A stretch of 64,000 nucleotides of DNA, taken from contig NC_003910.7 of assembly GCF_000012325.1 (NCBI RefSeq), positions 1,178,001 to 1,242,000 on the forward strand, read 5' to 3'. Under the pieces are notes generated by a model. That model did no database searches, was not told the DNA's origin, and worked only from the letters and a program-made list of their open reading frames with translations. The position numbers and the translations under genes were made by a program. Positions 24,840 through 34,676 of the stretch are shown here, piece by piece. The first letter of the stretch is position 1. Each line of letters starts with the position of its first letter. Source of the stretch: Colwellia psychrerythraea 34H. Lineage in GTDB: Bacteria; Pseudomonadota; Gammaproteobacteria; Enterobacterales; Alteromonadaceae.

Positions 24840-26570
24840 TTAAAGGCCTAAAACTTCTTTACCTTGTTTGAAGACAATATCTACCGGGATTTTAGCTTCC
24901 TCTAAGCGGGCTAAATCTGCAGCAAGTGTTTCACCAATAACGCCACTTTCTTTTACTAAGCTATCAACGCCTTGATAGTCACCATTACCTTGTAAGGTTA
25001 AGATAAGCTCAGACAAAGAGTCTATTGCAGCGGTCATTTTATCAACATTAATGCTATACAAGCCCTGTTCATTTCGGCTAAAAGCACCTTTCTCTTGGAA
25101 GTAATTAAAACGAACCATGTTGGCTTTACCATGTGCTGAACTTGCGCCAAAGCGAATTGAACGGAAAATTCCAGCCATAAAGGTGGTGTAGTAATCTTCT
25201 AATGTACCGTCAGTGATCGCGCCTTTAACAAGTAGTTGGCGAATCATGTATAAACCAAGAATGTCGGCTTTACCTTCTTCTAATGCAGATGCATGCTCTT
25301 TTAATGCTTGGCGAACTGGGCCTTGGCCATTAAGGGTGTTTTTAATGCCTAGGCCATGAGCAACTTCATGAAACATGGTATTAGCGAAGAAACCAGTGAA
25401 AGTTACGTTCTTACGCTGCTCAGGCACGATAAGCGTATCAGCGATAGGTAACATGATGGCATCAAACTTGGCACGCATGGCATTTTTCAATTGTAAACGT
25501 CTGGTGCCTTTTTTCAGCTGTACTTCTTCATCATTGGGTAAGTTGATCGCAATAGTTTTACTACCCGCATTAGAATGTCCCGCATAATAAATAACATCAT
25601 AGGCATTCAAGTCAGCGTCAGAGCCTGGGACCTCTGCTTTATACTTTTTGCCTACAGGCAGACCCTTTTGCAATTCAGGCAAAAACTGAGCGTATTTAGC
25701 GAGCTTTTCGCTCCAAGCTAAATCTTTAATTAATACGTATGATTCAAAAGCGGCGCGGTAACCATAAAGTTGGTCTTCATAGCTCTCAATAGGCCCTATA
25801 ACAACATCAATTGGATTGTTTTTCATATCCATCCAAGCAAAATCTGATGCTTGATATTCATCAGTGCGTAATGCTTGAGCTCGCATAGTTAGGTAGTTAG
25901 CAAATTCTTTATCGTCGGCAAACTTTGCAGCTTCATCAAGAATTGCCGCTGCGCGAGTCATTTGGTCATGATAAATTTCAGAGAAAGGAACACTCATCAA
26001 TTTACCGTCATTATCACGACGAACAACGGAGTAAAGTCCTTTCTTATCGCTAAATTCACTTTGTTCAAACTCTGCTTTAGTCATATCTGCAGGATAAAAT
26101 TCGGCGCCATGTGCTTTTGTCGTCGTTTGACTTAAAAATACTTTGTCGCCATTCAGGCGATCCCAAGGACCATAGTTTATTTCAGCAAAGCGTCTTACTG
26201 TCAAATCACTAATACTGGCTAAAAAACTTGCTTTGTCTTGTGAAAAAGCTTGCTGCCAAAATAAGTCATCCATTATTTTTGAAGCATCAATAAGTAGCGC
26301 TACCATCTGCTTTTGGTTTGCAGATAAGTGGCTTAAATCTGCCGTTAAGGTGACTTCTTTGTATATATTTAAACGTTGTTCAAAACCTGAAAGAAGTTCA
26401 GGTTGGCTTGAGATGTTATCACTTTGTGCATCTACAGCAGCCTTTTGGGTGATGTTTTCTTTACTCGTTTTGTCTTTGGCATTATTTTCAGTGGCAGAGT
26501 TACAAGCGGTTAACGTTGCGCCTGCAAGTAATACCACGGCGGCTATTTTTGTAAGTTTTAGTGCTTTCAT
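24840..26570 (-). CDS. Zinc-dependent peptidase lipoprotein, M49 (DPP III)-like
   Basis: The 576-residue protein has a lipoprotein signal (AVVLLAGATLTAC) and a linker rich in N, S, K and Q, so it is an envelope lipoprotein. Near residue 400 it has HEVAHGLG, and about 30 residues later EEGKADILGLY, the third metal ligand region. The layout resembles peptidase family M49 (dipeptidyl peptidase III), although classical M49 enzymes have HELLGH with an extra residue. Bacterial relatives are often annotated only as Zn-dependent hydrolases. Its substrate is unknown. Monocistronic, with GAGA before the ATG. Confidence 0.75.
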   Translation of the reverse strand: MKALKLTKIAAVVLLAGATLTACNSATENNAKDKTSKENITQKAAVDAQSDNISSQPELLSGFEQRLNIYKEVTLTADLSHLSANQKQMVALLIDASKIMDDLFWQQAFSQDKASFLASISDLTVRRFAEINYGPWDRLNGDKVFLSQTTTKAHGAEFYPADMTKAEFEQSEFSDKKGLYSVVRRDNDGKLMSVPFSEIYHDQMTRAAAILDEAAKFADDKEFANYLTMRAQALRTDEYQASDFAWMDMKNNPIDVVIGPIESYEDQLYGYRAAFESYVLIKDLAWSEKLAKYAQFLPELQKGLPVGKKYKAEVPGSDADLNAYDVIYYAGHSNAGSKTIAINLPNDEEVQLKKGTRRLQLKNAMRAKFDAIMLPIADTLIVPEQRKNVTFTGFFANTMFHEVAHGLGIKNTLNGQGPVRQALKEHASALEEGKADILGLYMIRQLLVKGAITDGTLEDYYTTFMAGIFRSIRFGASSAHGKANMVRFNYFQEKGAFSRNEQGLYSINVDKMTAAIDSLSELILTLQGNGDYQGVDSLVKESGVIGETLAADLARLEEAKIPVDIVFKQGKEVLGL

Positions 26571-26722
26571 AAGAGATCTCTACATATAAGTTGCGTAAAG
26601 GTTAAAAAAAAACTGACGGGAGTGCAATAGTGGAGGGTAATATAATGTGGTATTGACTGTAAAGCTAACGGTGTACTTCAATAGGGCATGTTCAAATAGG
26701 CATGAACGAGGAATTTTAGGCA

Positions 26723-26749
26723 TAAAAAAACCGACCTAAGTCGGTTTTT
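26723..26749 (-). terminator. Terminator of rpsT
   Basis: AAAAAACCGAC, short loop, GTCGGTTTTT; ends the minus-strand rpsT transcript about 60 bases after its stop. Symmetric A/T runs allow it to act both ways. Confidence 0.8.
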
Positions 26750-26809
26750 CAATGGAAAATAAGGTGCACCATATTTTCACTTCATAAAACAGTACAGCTA
26801 AAGCAATAA

Positions 26810-27070
26810 TTAAAGTGCTTTGATTGCTGCGTTTAAACGGCTCTTAGAACGAGCTGCTTTGTTTTTATGAATAAGACCTTTACTTGCGTAACGGTCTAAA
26901 GTTGGTGTAGCAGCAGCTAATTCTTTAGTTGCTACTTCTTTGTCACCAGCTTCAATTGCTGCTAGTACTTTTTTTACTAAAGTACGCATCATTGAGCGAC
27001 GACTTGCATTATGTTGACGGCGCTTTTCAGATTGTCCTGCGCGCTTCTTAGCTTGCTTTGAGTTAGCCAA
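26810..27070 (-). CDS. rpsT: 30S ribosomal protein S20
   Basis: The 86-residue basic protein ([20 protein letters not shown] start, [20 protein letters not shown] end) is S20, a primary 16S rRNA binding protein, and has the same length class as E. coli S20 (87). The start codon is TTG (complement of 27068-27070), preceded by AGGAG. E. coli rpsT also uses UUG, and there the weak start is part of its translational autoregulation, so the unusual codon is conserved and probably functional. The gene is divergent from murJ, as in many gammaproteobacteria. Confidence 0.96.
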   Translation of the reverse strand: MANSKQAKKRAGQSEKRRQHNASRRSMMRTLVKKVLAAIEAGDKEVATKELAAATPTLDRYASKGLIHKNKAARSKSRLNAAIKAL

Positions 27071-27404
27071 GGTATTCTCCTAAAAGAGTGATTATAAGCT
27101 TAAATTTAAGGCGACGAAATATGCCTTTTTTTTTGCTATATGTCAAATGTTTTAATTGTTTAATTTAATGTTGACGGTAAAAGTTAACGATAAAAAGCAA
27201 TTAAAAAGAATATGGTTGATGTTTACGACTAGAACTATGCCGATATAACAAAACATGTTGTGAACAGCGTTAAGTATACATTGTTTAAATAGCTAAAATC
27301 ATCACATAATACACATTATTTATTTTTGCTGTGTTTTTTTTTATTTTTACATGAGTGAATAGTTATAAAATAGCCATGTTTAACTTGGGTTTGAGGATGT
27401 TTTT
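27071..27404. other. Divergent promoter region rpsT/murJ
   Basis: This A/T-rich 334-base stretch separates two divergent genes and must hold both promoters. I see no repeat element and no unambiguous promoter hexamers. Confidence 0.5.
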
Positions 27405-29000
27405 TTGAGTAAAAAGTTAATTAAATCAGGGATGATTGTCAGTGTGATGACATTGATTTCTCGAGTGTTAGGATTAATTCGAGATGTCGTTATTGCCAAT
27501 GTGATGGGCGCAGGGGTAATGGCCGATGTATTTCTATTTGCCAATAAAATCCCAAACTTTTTTCGGCGACTATTTGCTGAAGGAGCATTTGCTCAGGCAT
27601 TTGTACCTGTACTCAGTGAATATCAGGTAAAAGATGAACAACAAGCAGAGCAAAACGATAAACAAAATGCCCATGAGCAAACACGATTACTGATAGCACA
27701 GGCTTCCGGTACGCTAGGCATAATTATCACCGGAGTGACGTTATTCGGTATGTTAGCCTCACCTCTGTTTGTAATGCTTTTTGGCTTTGGTTGGTTTATC
27801 GATTGGTTAAATGACGCGCCAGGAGGCGAGAAGTTTGATTTAGCGAGTAACTTATTATCAATCACTTTCCCTTATCTATGGTTTATTAGTTTTGCAGCAC
27901 TAACGGGGGCGGTGCTTAATACCTTGGGCCGATTTGCCGTTGCTGCTTTTACGCCTGTTCTGCTAAATATTGCTATTATCGGAATGGCCATTTTTGGTTC
28001 CCCTTATGCCGAAAGTCCTGCTCACGCGTTAGCTTGGGGCGTGTTTTTAGGTGGTCTTATACAATTTCTTTTTCAAATTCCTTTTATGTACAAAGCGGGC
28101 ATGTTGGTAAAACCTAAATGGGCTTGGCACAGTGAAGGAGTCACAAAGATTCGAAAACTGATTGTGCCTGCGTTATTTGGTGTGTCAGTAACACAGATTA
28201 ATTTATTGCTTGATACCGTTATTGCCAGCTTTTTAATTACAGGATCTATCAGCTGGCTCTATTATGCCGATAGACTACTTGAATTCCCGCTGGGTCTTTT
28301 TGGTATTGGTATTGCGACAGTGATACTGCCTAGCTTGTCAAAATTACACAGTAAAAATAGCCCAGAAGAATTTAGTGCCACCTTAGATTGGGGGATCCGA
28401 GTGATTTGTCTTTTTGGCTGGCCAGCGTTGGCAGGATTAATGGTGTTAGCTCAGCCTATTATTATGGTGCTATTTATGCGGGGCGAGTTTGACCAACAAA
28501 CTGTATTACAAGTTTCCATGGCATTATTTGCCTATTTATCAGGGTTGTTGAGTTTTATGTTTATCAAAATACTTGCTCCCGGTTATTACGCACGACAAGA
28601 TACCAAAACACCAGTTAAAATCGGCATTATAGCTATGGTTGCCAATATGATATTTAACTTAATGCTGGCACCTTTTATCGGGTATGTAGGGCTTGCCTTA
28701 GCAACCTCATTATCTGCAACATTAAATGCTTGGCTGTTATATCGAGGCTTAAAGGCACAAGGTGTTTATCAGTTATCGGCTAAAACACTCATTTTTATTG
28801 CTAAATTAGTGTTAAGTGCTGGGGTTATGGCATTGGTTGTTTATCAATTATCCAGCAGCTTTGATGTTTGGCTAACGATGAAATTTTTAGAACAAGTAGA
28901 GCAACTAACCCTGTGCATTGTTGCCGGTGTTGCTAGCTATTTGGTAATGATTATTTTGTTAGGTGTACGTTTTAGTGACTTTAAGGTTATAAAAAGATAA
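27405..29000 (+). CDS. murJ: Lipid II flippase MurJ (MviN)
   Basis: The 531-residue inner-membrane protein has about 14 hydrophobic segments. MSKKLIKSGMIVSVMTLISR and VLGLIRDVVIANVMGAGVMA at the N-terminus, then FFRRLFAEGAFAQAFVPV, are the MurJ signature; the arginines in the early segments line the cavity that carries lipid II in peptidoglycan synthesis. The start is TTG 27405 with GAGG about 9 bases upstream; no suitable in-frame ATG lies nearby. Located between rpsT and ribF as in E. coli relatives. A MITE-like element lies between it and ribF. Confidence 0.95.
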   Translation: MSKKLIKSGMIVSVMTLISRVLGLIRDVVIANVMGAGVMADVFLFANKIPNFFRRLFAEGAFAQAFVPVLSEYQVKDEQQAEQNDKQNAHEQTRLLIAQASGTLGIIITGVTLFGMLASPLFVMLFGFGWFIDWLNDAPGGEKFDLASNLLSITFPYLWFISFAALTGAVLNTLGRFAVAAFTPVLLNIAIIGMAIFGSPYAESPAHALAWGVFLGGLIQFLFQIPFMYKAGMLVKPKWAWHSEGVTKIRKLIVPALFGVSVTQINLLLDTVIASFLITGSISWLYYADRLLEFPLGLFGIGIATVILPSLSKLHSKNSPEEFSATLDWGIRVICLFGWPALAGLMVLAQPIIMVLFMRGEFDQQTVLQVSMALFAYLSGLLSFMFIKILAPGYYARQDTKTPVKIGIIAMVANMIFNLMLAPFIGYVGLALATSLSATLNAWLLYRGLKAQGVYQLSAKTLIFIAKLVLSAGVMALVVYQLSSSFDVWLTMKFLEQVEQLTLCIVAGVASYLVMIILLGVRFSDFKVIKR

Positions 29001-29068
29001 AAATAAGCATAAATAAAGTGCTCGGGCTACTGATTATTCGCGCGCGCTGTTATATAATTCGTCGATTT

Positions 29069-29331
29069 GTACCAATCCATATAAGAAAGTAGCCTCTTAG
29101 TGAGATTTTAAAGGCTTACAGGCAAGACATTGAACGTAGGTAATGGTACTTCCTTATCAAGGTCAATAACGAAGCTTGTAAGCCTTTAAAACCACCCTTC
29201 GGGAATGCATGGACACCATGATAACAGCACAAAATTTGTTTGATATAGAATAACTATACCTACACATATTTTATTTGTTTTAATGTCGTCCATGTCATTC
29301 TAAGTGGTTACTTCTTTATATGGAGTGGTAC
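29069..29331 (+). repeat. MITE-like structured element, copy 3
   Basis: The 263-bp element is bounded by 32-bp imperfect inverted repeats that begin GTACCAATCCATATAAGAAA and end with the near-complement (29300-29331; about five mismatches). Arm 1 is a perfect 15-bp pairing, TTTTAAAGGCTTACA (29106-29120) with 29177-29191. Arm 2 pairs GAATGCATGGAC (29203-29214) with GTCCATGTCATTC (29288-29300). The shared core GGCAAGACATTGA follows arm 1. Its ends differ from the TATACCC type, so it is a separate subfamily. It occupies the ribF promoter region. Confidence 0.82.
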
Positions 29332-29416
29332 TATTTATGCGAATGTCAAAGTTGATGTTCGTCAGTGACTTATCTGAGTCATTTAGCGTGATAGTAAAAA
29401 GGCAGAATAATAGCTA

Positions 29417-30337
29417 ATGCAGTTAGTTCGCGGAATACATAATATTCAATTAAATGATCATAGTTGTGTGTTAACTATTGGTAATTTTGATGGTGTTCAT
29501 TTAGGACATCAGCAAGTGATTAAGGCGTTGGTAAGTAAAGCGAAAGCTTTGAATTGTGTGGCTGCAGTGTTAGTTTTTGAACCACAACCACAAGAGCTTT
29601 TTTCACCAGAAACAGCACCTGCTAGATTATGCCGTCTACGCGATAAATATAATTTATTAGCAAAACTTGGTGTGCAGCGACTTATTTGTGTCAATTTTAC
29701 CGCTAAATTTGCTAATCAAAGCGCTAAACATTTTATAGAAAATTTGTTGGTAGCTAAATTAGGAATAAAGCATCTTATCGTCGGCGATGATTTCCATTTT
29801 GGTAAGAATCGAACCGGTAACTTTTCTATGTTACGTCAAGCAGGAGAAAAGTTTGGCTTCGATGTTTCAGATACCGCAAGTTATAAAATGGCGGATTGCC
29901 GCATTAGTTCAACCGCTATTCGTCAAGCATTAGAACAAGATGATTTAGTGTCAGTTAAACAGATGCTAGGCAGAGAATATTCGATAATTGGTCGCGTGTT
30001 CCATGGTGACAAGCGAGGTCGACAGTTAGGCTTTCCAACCGCTAATGTCTTACTTAAAAGGCGTGTTTCTCCCCTTAGTGGTGTTTTTGCTGTGATGGTA
30101 AAAACAAATGATGGTGAATTTAAAGGGGTTGCAAATATTGGTGCTAGGCCAACAGTTAACGGCATTAGGCAACAATTAGAAGTACATATTTTTGATTTTG
30201 ATGAAAATCTCTATGGGCAATGCATTGAAGTGGTCGTTAAGAGAAAACTACGCCCAGTGATTAAGTTTGACAGCCTTGAAGCGCTTACCGCGCAAATTCG
30301 TCAAGACAGTGAACAAGCAAAACAAGTATTAGCTTAA
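29417..30337 (+). CDS. ribF: Bifunctional riboflavin kinase/FAD synthetase RibF
   Basis: The 306-residue enzyme makes FMN then FAD from riboflavin. The N-terminal nucleotidyltransferase domain has GNFDGVHLGHQ (residues 22-32) and a later ISSTAIR motif; the C-terminal kinase domain has GRVFHGDKRGRQLGFPTANV near residue 200. It begins the ribF-ileS-lspA-fkpB cluster that is conserved across gammaproteobacteria. The leader contains a MITE-like element and no FMN riboswitch that I can see. Confidence 0.95.
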   Translation: MQLVRGIHNIQLNDHSCVLTIGNFDGVHLGHQQVIKALVSKAKALNCVAAVLVFEPQPQELFSPETAPARLCRLRDKYNLLAKLGVQRLICVNFTAKFANQSAKHFIENLLVAKLGIKHLIVGDDFHFGKNRTGNFSMLRQAGEKFGFDVSDTASYKMADCRISSTAIRQALEQDDLVSVKQMLGREYSIIGRVFHGDKRGRQLGFPTANVLLKRRVSPLSGVFAVMVKTNDGEFKGVANIGARPTVNGIRQQLEVHIFDFDENLYGQCIEVVVKRKLRPVIKFDSLEALTAQIRQDSEQAKQVLA

Positions 30338-30449
30338 TGCTTTACTTGTAATGATTAAAAATAATATATTCAATTAACAGTTATAAACTTGGTTGATATT
30401 TATAGCGTTTTGTTAAGTTATCAGCCAACATAAACGGATAATGATTTAA

Positions 30450-33311
30450 ATGAGTGATTACAAACAGACCCTGAATTTACCAGCCACCTCCTTTGCTATG
30501 AAAGGTAATATGGCTAACCGTGAACCTAATATGCTCAAATATTGGGCAGCTAAAGATCTTTATGGCAAGATTCGTGAAGCCAAGAAAGGTAAAAAGTCAT
30601 TTATTCTTCATGATGGCCCTCCTTATGCCAATGGTAATATTCACTTAGGCCATGCCGTTAATAAAATCTTAAAAGATATTATTGTTAAATCAAAAAACTT
30701 ATCTGATTTCAATTCTCCTTTCGTACCCGGTTGGGATTGTCACGGTTTACCGATTGAATTAATGGTTGAGAAAAAAGTAGGCAAACCTGGTCATAAGATT
30801 AGCGCTAGCGACTTTCGTCAAAAATGTCGTGAATACGCCGCTAAGCAAGTTAATGGTCAACGTGAAGATTTCAAACGTTTAGGTATTTTCGCAGATTGGG
30901 AAAAGCCATACTTAACCATGGATTTTGGTACAGAAGCCAATATTATCCGTTCATTAGGTAAAATTGCTGAAAATGGTCACTTACATCAAGGTTTTAAACC
31001 TGTGCATTGGTGTACTGATTGTGGTTCGTCTTTAGCTGAAGCTGAAGTTGAATATAAAGACAAGCAATCTCCAGCTATTGATGTGAAATTTACTATTAGC
31101 GACGAATCAGTAGCAGATAAATTCTCTCACCCAGAAGGCCATAAAGGCGAAGGTGAAATCGGCGCTGTGATTTGGACAACAACACCTTGGACACTTCCAG
31201 CTAACCGTGCAATAGCAGTGAATGCTGAGGTTGAATATACTTTAGTTCAATGTGAACAGGCAGGTGAAAAGCAACGTTTAATCATTGCTTCTGATTTAGT
31301 TACTACCTGTATGGACCGCTTTGGCTTTGATAAATACCATGCATTAGGTTTCTGTAAAGGTAGCGAGCTAGAGCTAGTACAATGTCAACATCCGTTCTAT
31401 GACTTCACGGTTCCTGTTGTTTTAGGTGAACATGTAACGACAGACTCAGGTACCGGTTGTGTACATACTGCACCAGGTCACGGTGTAGAAGATTTTGTTG
31501 TTGGTAAACTATATGACTTAGAAGTGGCTAACCCTGTTGGCGCTAACGGCGTATACCTTGAAGATACGCCATTACTTGCTGGACAACATGTATTTAAAGC
31601 CAATGCTAGTGTTGTTGAATTGTTAAAAGAAAAGGGTGCTTTAGTACATCATCATGCGTTAGATCATTCTTACCCGCATTGTTGGAGACATAAAACACCA
31701 CTAATTTTCCGTGCTACGCCGCAGTGGTTTATCAGCATGGACAAAAAAGGTTTACGTCAAGATTCATTAAACGAAATCGAAAAAACACAGTGGATCCCTG
31801 ATTGGGGTCAACGCCGTATAGAATCTATGGTTGAAGGTCGTCCAGATTGGTGTATTTCACGTCAACGCACGTGGGGCGTGCCTATGGCATTGTTTATTCA
31901 TCAAGATTCGGGTGCATTGCATCCGCGTAGCATTGAGCTTATTGAAGAAGTTGCTCTTCTTGTTGAAAAATCAGGTATTCAAGCTTGGTTCGATCTAGAG
32001 GCGATCGAGTTAATTGGCGATGATGCGAAAGAATACATTAAAGTACCTGATACGTTAGATGTATGGTTTGATTCAGGTACTACCCATGAATCAGTTATCA
32101 AAGCGCGTGACGAATTTGACGGTATTGCAGATTTATATCTTGAAGGCTCTGATCAACATCGTGGTTGGTTTATGTCATCAATGATTTCATCAGTAGCGAT
32201 GAATGGTGCAGCGCCATATAAGCAAGTACTTACTCACGGTTTTGTGGTTGACGCTAAAGGTCACAAAATGTCTAAGTCGTTAGGTAATGTTATTACGCCA
32301 AAAGAAATTACTAACAACTTAGGCGCTGATATTTTACGTCTGTGGACTGCTTCAGTAAATTACACGCAAGAAATAACTGCGGGTGATGAAATCTTCAAAC
32401 GTCAAGCCGATGCTTACCGTCGTATTCGTAATACGTCACGTTTCTTATTATCTAACTTAACTGGTTTTGAACCAGCTAACCACATGGTTGCTGTTGAAGA
32501 TATGGTTGCGCTTGATCGCTGGGTTATCGATAAAGCAGCTCGTTTACAAGAAGAAATTATCAACGCGTATGATGAATATGAATTTCATGTAGTTGTACAT
32601 AAGTTAATGAACTTTTGTACGAATGAATTGGGTGGCTTTTACTTAGATATTATCAAAGACAGACAATACACAGCTAAGAGCGATTCAAATGCACGTCGTT
32701 CATGTCAAACAGCTATGTACTTAATTGCTGAAGCCATGACTGCATGGATGGCACCAATCTTGTCATTTACTGCACAAGAAATCTGGGAAGCCTTACCGTT
32801 ACCTGTTAGTGGTGAACGCGATGAGTTTGTTTTCACTGGTGTTTGGTTTGATGGCCTTATGAAGCAGGAAAGTAAGCAAGACGAAAGCACTGAATCTTCA
32901 GATGAGCTTGGTAATGAGTACTGGACTGAATTGCTGACTGTTCGTGGTGAAGTTAACCGCGCGTTAGAGCAAGCAAGAAAAGATAAGTCTGTTGGTAAAG
33001 CACTAGAAGCGCAAGTTACTTTGTTCGCAACTGCTGACCTAGCCGCTAAATTAGCTAAATTGGGTGATGAGCTTCGTTTTGTTTTAATCACCTCTAAAGC
33101 GACTATTGAAACAGTAACGTCGGCACCAGAAAATGCCCTTGAAACTGAGGTTGAAGGTTTATGGTTAACTGTGGCACCTGCTGAAGGTATTAAGTGTGAG
33201 CGTTGTTGGCATGTCACTACTGACATTGGCGAAAGCGAAAAACACCCAACGTTATGTGGTCGTTGCATCACTAATATTGATGGTGAAGGTGAAACAAGAC
33301 AGTTTGCTTAA
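30450..33311 (+). CDS. ileS: Isoleucyl-tRNA synthetase
   Basis: The 953-residue class Ia synthetase has the HIGH-type motif HLGH ([11 protein letters not shown], near residue 67), the editing domain ([17 protein letters not shown]), KMSKS ([10 protein letters not shown], near residue 606) and a C-terminal zinc finger (CERCWH and CGRC). Length is normal (E. coli 938). It charges tRNA-Ile and edits valine. It follows ribF by 112 bases and precedes lspA; the 130-base gap to lspA contains a long hairpin. Confidence 0.97.
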   Translation: MSDYKQTLNLPATSFAMKGNMANREPNMLKYWAAKDLYGKIREAKKGKKSFILHDGPPYANGNIHLGHAVNKILKDIIVKSKNLSDFNSPFVPGWDCHGLPIELMVEKKVGKPGHKISASDFRQKCREYAAKQVNGQREDFKRLGIFADWEKPYLTMDFGTEANIIRSLGKIAENGHLHQGFKPVHWCTDCGSSLAEAEVEYKDKQSPAIDVKFTISDESVADKFSHPEGHKGEGEIGAVIWTTTPWTLPANRAIAVNAEVEYTLVQCEQAGEKQRLIIASDLVTTCMDRFGFDKYHALGFCKGSELELVQCQHPFYDFTVPVVLGEHVTTDSGTGCVHTAPGHGVEDFVVGKLYDLEVANPVGANGVYLEDTPLLAGQHVFKANASVVELLKEKGALVHHHALDHSYPHCWRHKTPLIFRATPQWFISMDKKGLRQDSLNEIEKTQWIPDWGQRRIESMVEGRPDWCISRQRTWGVPMALFIHQDSGALHPRSIELIEEVALLVEKSGIQAWFDLEAIELIGDDAKEYIKVPDTLDVWFDSGTTHESVIKARDEFDGIADLYLEGSDQHRGWFMSSMISSVAMNGAAPYKQVLTHGFVVDAKGHKMSKSLGNVITPKEITNNLGADILRLWTASVNYTQEITAGDEIFKRQADAYRRIRNTSRFLLSNLTGFEPANHMVAVEDMVALDRWVIDKAARLQEEIINAYDEYEFHVVVHKLMNFCTNELGGFYLDIIKDRQYTAKSDSNARRSCQTAMYLIAEAMTAWMAPILSFTAQEIWEALPLPVSGERDEFVFTGVWFDGLMKQESKQDESTESSDELGNEYWTELLTVRGEVNRALEQARKDKSVGKALEAQVTLFATADLAAKLAKLGDELRFVLITSKATIETVTSAPENALETEVEGLWLTVAPAEGIKCERCWHVTTDIGESEKHPTLCGRCITNIDGEGETRQFA

Positions 33312-33384
33312 TTCGAACCGTCAGATTGCATTAAAAGTTGCTTAACTTTGTTAACTAACTTAACTAACTTAAGTAACTAATCGG

Positions 33385-33424
33385 GCTACTAGCCACTATC
33401 AATTCATAGGTAGTGGCTAGTAGC
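33385..33424 (+). promoter_or_regulatory. Long hairpin between ileS and lspA
   Basis: GCTACTAGCCACTA (33385-33398) pairs perfectly with TAGTGGCTAGTAGC (33411-33424) across a 12-base loop. It ends 17 bases before the lspA ATG at 33442 and is followed by TTATTTAATT, not a clean U-run. It could be an attenuator, a weak terminator or an mRNA-stabilising structure. Confidence 0.6.
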
Positions 33425-33441
33425 TTATTTAATTGCGCTAT

Positions 33442-33984
33442 ATGAGATTACCACCATTGAAAAAATTATTTAGTGATACCGGATTACGTTGGTTATGGCT
33501 AACCTTACTATGCTTAATCATTGATCAGGTGAGTAAACATTGGGTTGCAGGTACATTTGATTATCGTGAAACTTTGTCGGTTTTGCCATTTTTCAACCTC
33601 ACGTACGTTCATAACCCTGGTGCAGCCTTTAGCTTTTTAGCTGACCAAGGTGGTTGGCAACGCTGGTTTTTTACTGGGATTGCCAGTATAGCTAGTATTG
33701 TATTTCTCGTTTGGATGGCAAAAACACCTAAACAGCAACGTTTATTAAGTATTGCTTTTGCTTTGATTTTAAGCGGCGCCGTAGGTAACTTGATCGATAG
33801 AGCTTTATTTGGTTACGTTATCGACTTTCTTGATTTTCATTGGGCGGGCTACCACTTTGCCGCTTTTAATATTGCCGACTCAGTTATTTTCATTGGTGCA
33901 GCACTAATGATTTTTGAATCCTTCTCTAATCAGGGAAATAATAAAGAAGCTAATAAAGAACCTAGTCAAGAAAACAAGAAATAA
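33442..33984 (+). CDS. lspA: Lipoprotein signal peptidase II LspA
   Basis: The 180-residue inner-membrane aspartyl protease removes the signal peptide from lipidated prolipoproteins. It has four membrane segments and the catalytic aspartate regions GNLIDRALFG and VIDFLDFHWAG, with FNLTYVHNPGAAFSFL. The start is ATG 33442; a TTG at 33433 is possible but less likely. No strong ribosome binding site is visible. The C-terminal tail (NKEANKEPSQENKK) is charged. It probably relies on coupling or its own leader, since a strong hairpin precedes it. Several lipoproteins in the window are its likely substrates. Confidence 0.95.
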   Translation: MRLPPLKKLFSDTGLRWLWLTLLCLIIDQVSKHWVAGTFDYRETLSVLPFFNLTYVHNPGAAFSFLADQGGWQRWFFTGIASIASIVFLVWMAKTPKQQRLLSIAFALILSGAVGNLIDRALFGYVIDFLDFHWAGYHFAAFNIADSVIFIGAALMIFESFSNQGNNKEANKEPSQENKK

Positions 33985-34064
33985 AATAGTTATGAAAGTC
34001 ATTATTGAAGCAATAGTGATAACAAAATACAAAAGAATTAAACAAATAAGGTAGAGAAGTAATC

Positions 34065-34508
34065 ATGACCGTTTCAACGCAAGCTCAGATTCAAAGTGAC
34101 TCAAGTATTCTTGTTCATATAACTATGAAATTAAGTGATGGTTCGGCTGCAGATAGTACTAAAGTCAATAATAAACCAGCAAAAATAATCATGGGCGATA
34201 ACAGTATCTCACCGGCTTTCGAAGCTCAGCTGATTGGTATGGATAAAGGTGATTCAAGAGAGTTCACCCTTGAAGCAAAAGATGCTTTCGGTGAGACAAA
34301 CCCAGACAATATTCATTATATGGGTCTTGATAAATTTTCCGCTGAGGTGCCAGCAAAAATAGGTAATATTATTACTTTTTCTCAACCAGGTGGTGATTTA
34401 CCGGGCATGATTAAAGAAATTAATGGTGACTCGGTTACTATTGATTTTAATCACCCGCTTGCAGGTCAAACAGTAACGTTTGTAATTGACCTTGTAGACA
34501 TCCTTTAA
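34065..34508 (+). CDS. fkpB: FKBP-type peptidyl-prolyl isomerase (FkpB/SlpA)
   Basis: The 147-residue cytosolic protein has the FKBP fold with an inserted IF-like segment (SREFTLEAKDAFGE to ITFSQPGGDLPGM), as in SlpA/SlyD-type chaperones, and GDNSISPAFEAQLIGMDKGD. It catalyses proline isomerisation and acts as a chaperone. It follows lspA by 80 bases in the conserved cluster. In E. coli the next gene is ispH; here tsaB follows after a 168-base gap instead. Confidence 0.92.
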   Translation: MTVSTQAQIQSDSSILVHITMKLSDGSAADSTKVNNKPAKIIMGDNSISPAFEAQLIGMDKGDSREFTLEAKDAFGETNPDNIHYMGLDKFSAEVPAKIGNIITFSQPGGDLPGMIKEINGDSVTIDFNHPLAGQTVTFVIDLVDIL

Positions 34509-34676
34509 ACTAATTTATTCGCTTAAATTCACTTTTTCTTTGTTGCTATGCATTCACATAGATAAACTATGCTTCATTTCTAGCGCCGGGAAAAAAGTAT
34601 TTAATTCGAACAAATATTAATTTAATGAGTCTTTAATGCTAAGTCTCTGTCCAACTTTATATAGGTAAGTAATATA

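Noticed and set aside
29001..29416. An FMN riboswitch upstream of ribF
   Set aside because: No FMN riboswitch (RFN) motif was found; the stretch is explained by the element copy 3.
32705..33271. A 188-codon open frame on the minus strand inside ileS
   Set aside because: It lies opposite a clear synthetase domain, has no ribosome site and no recognisable domain; it is a chance frame.
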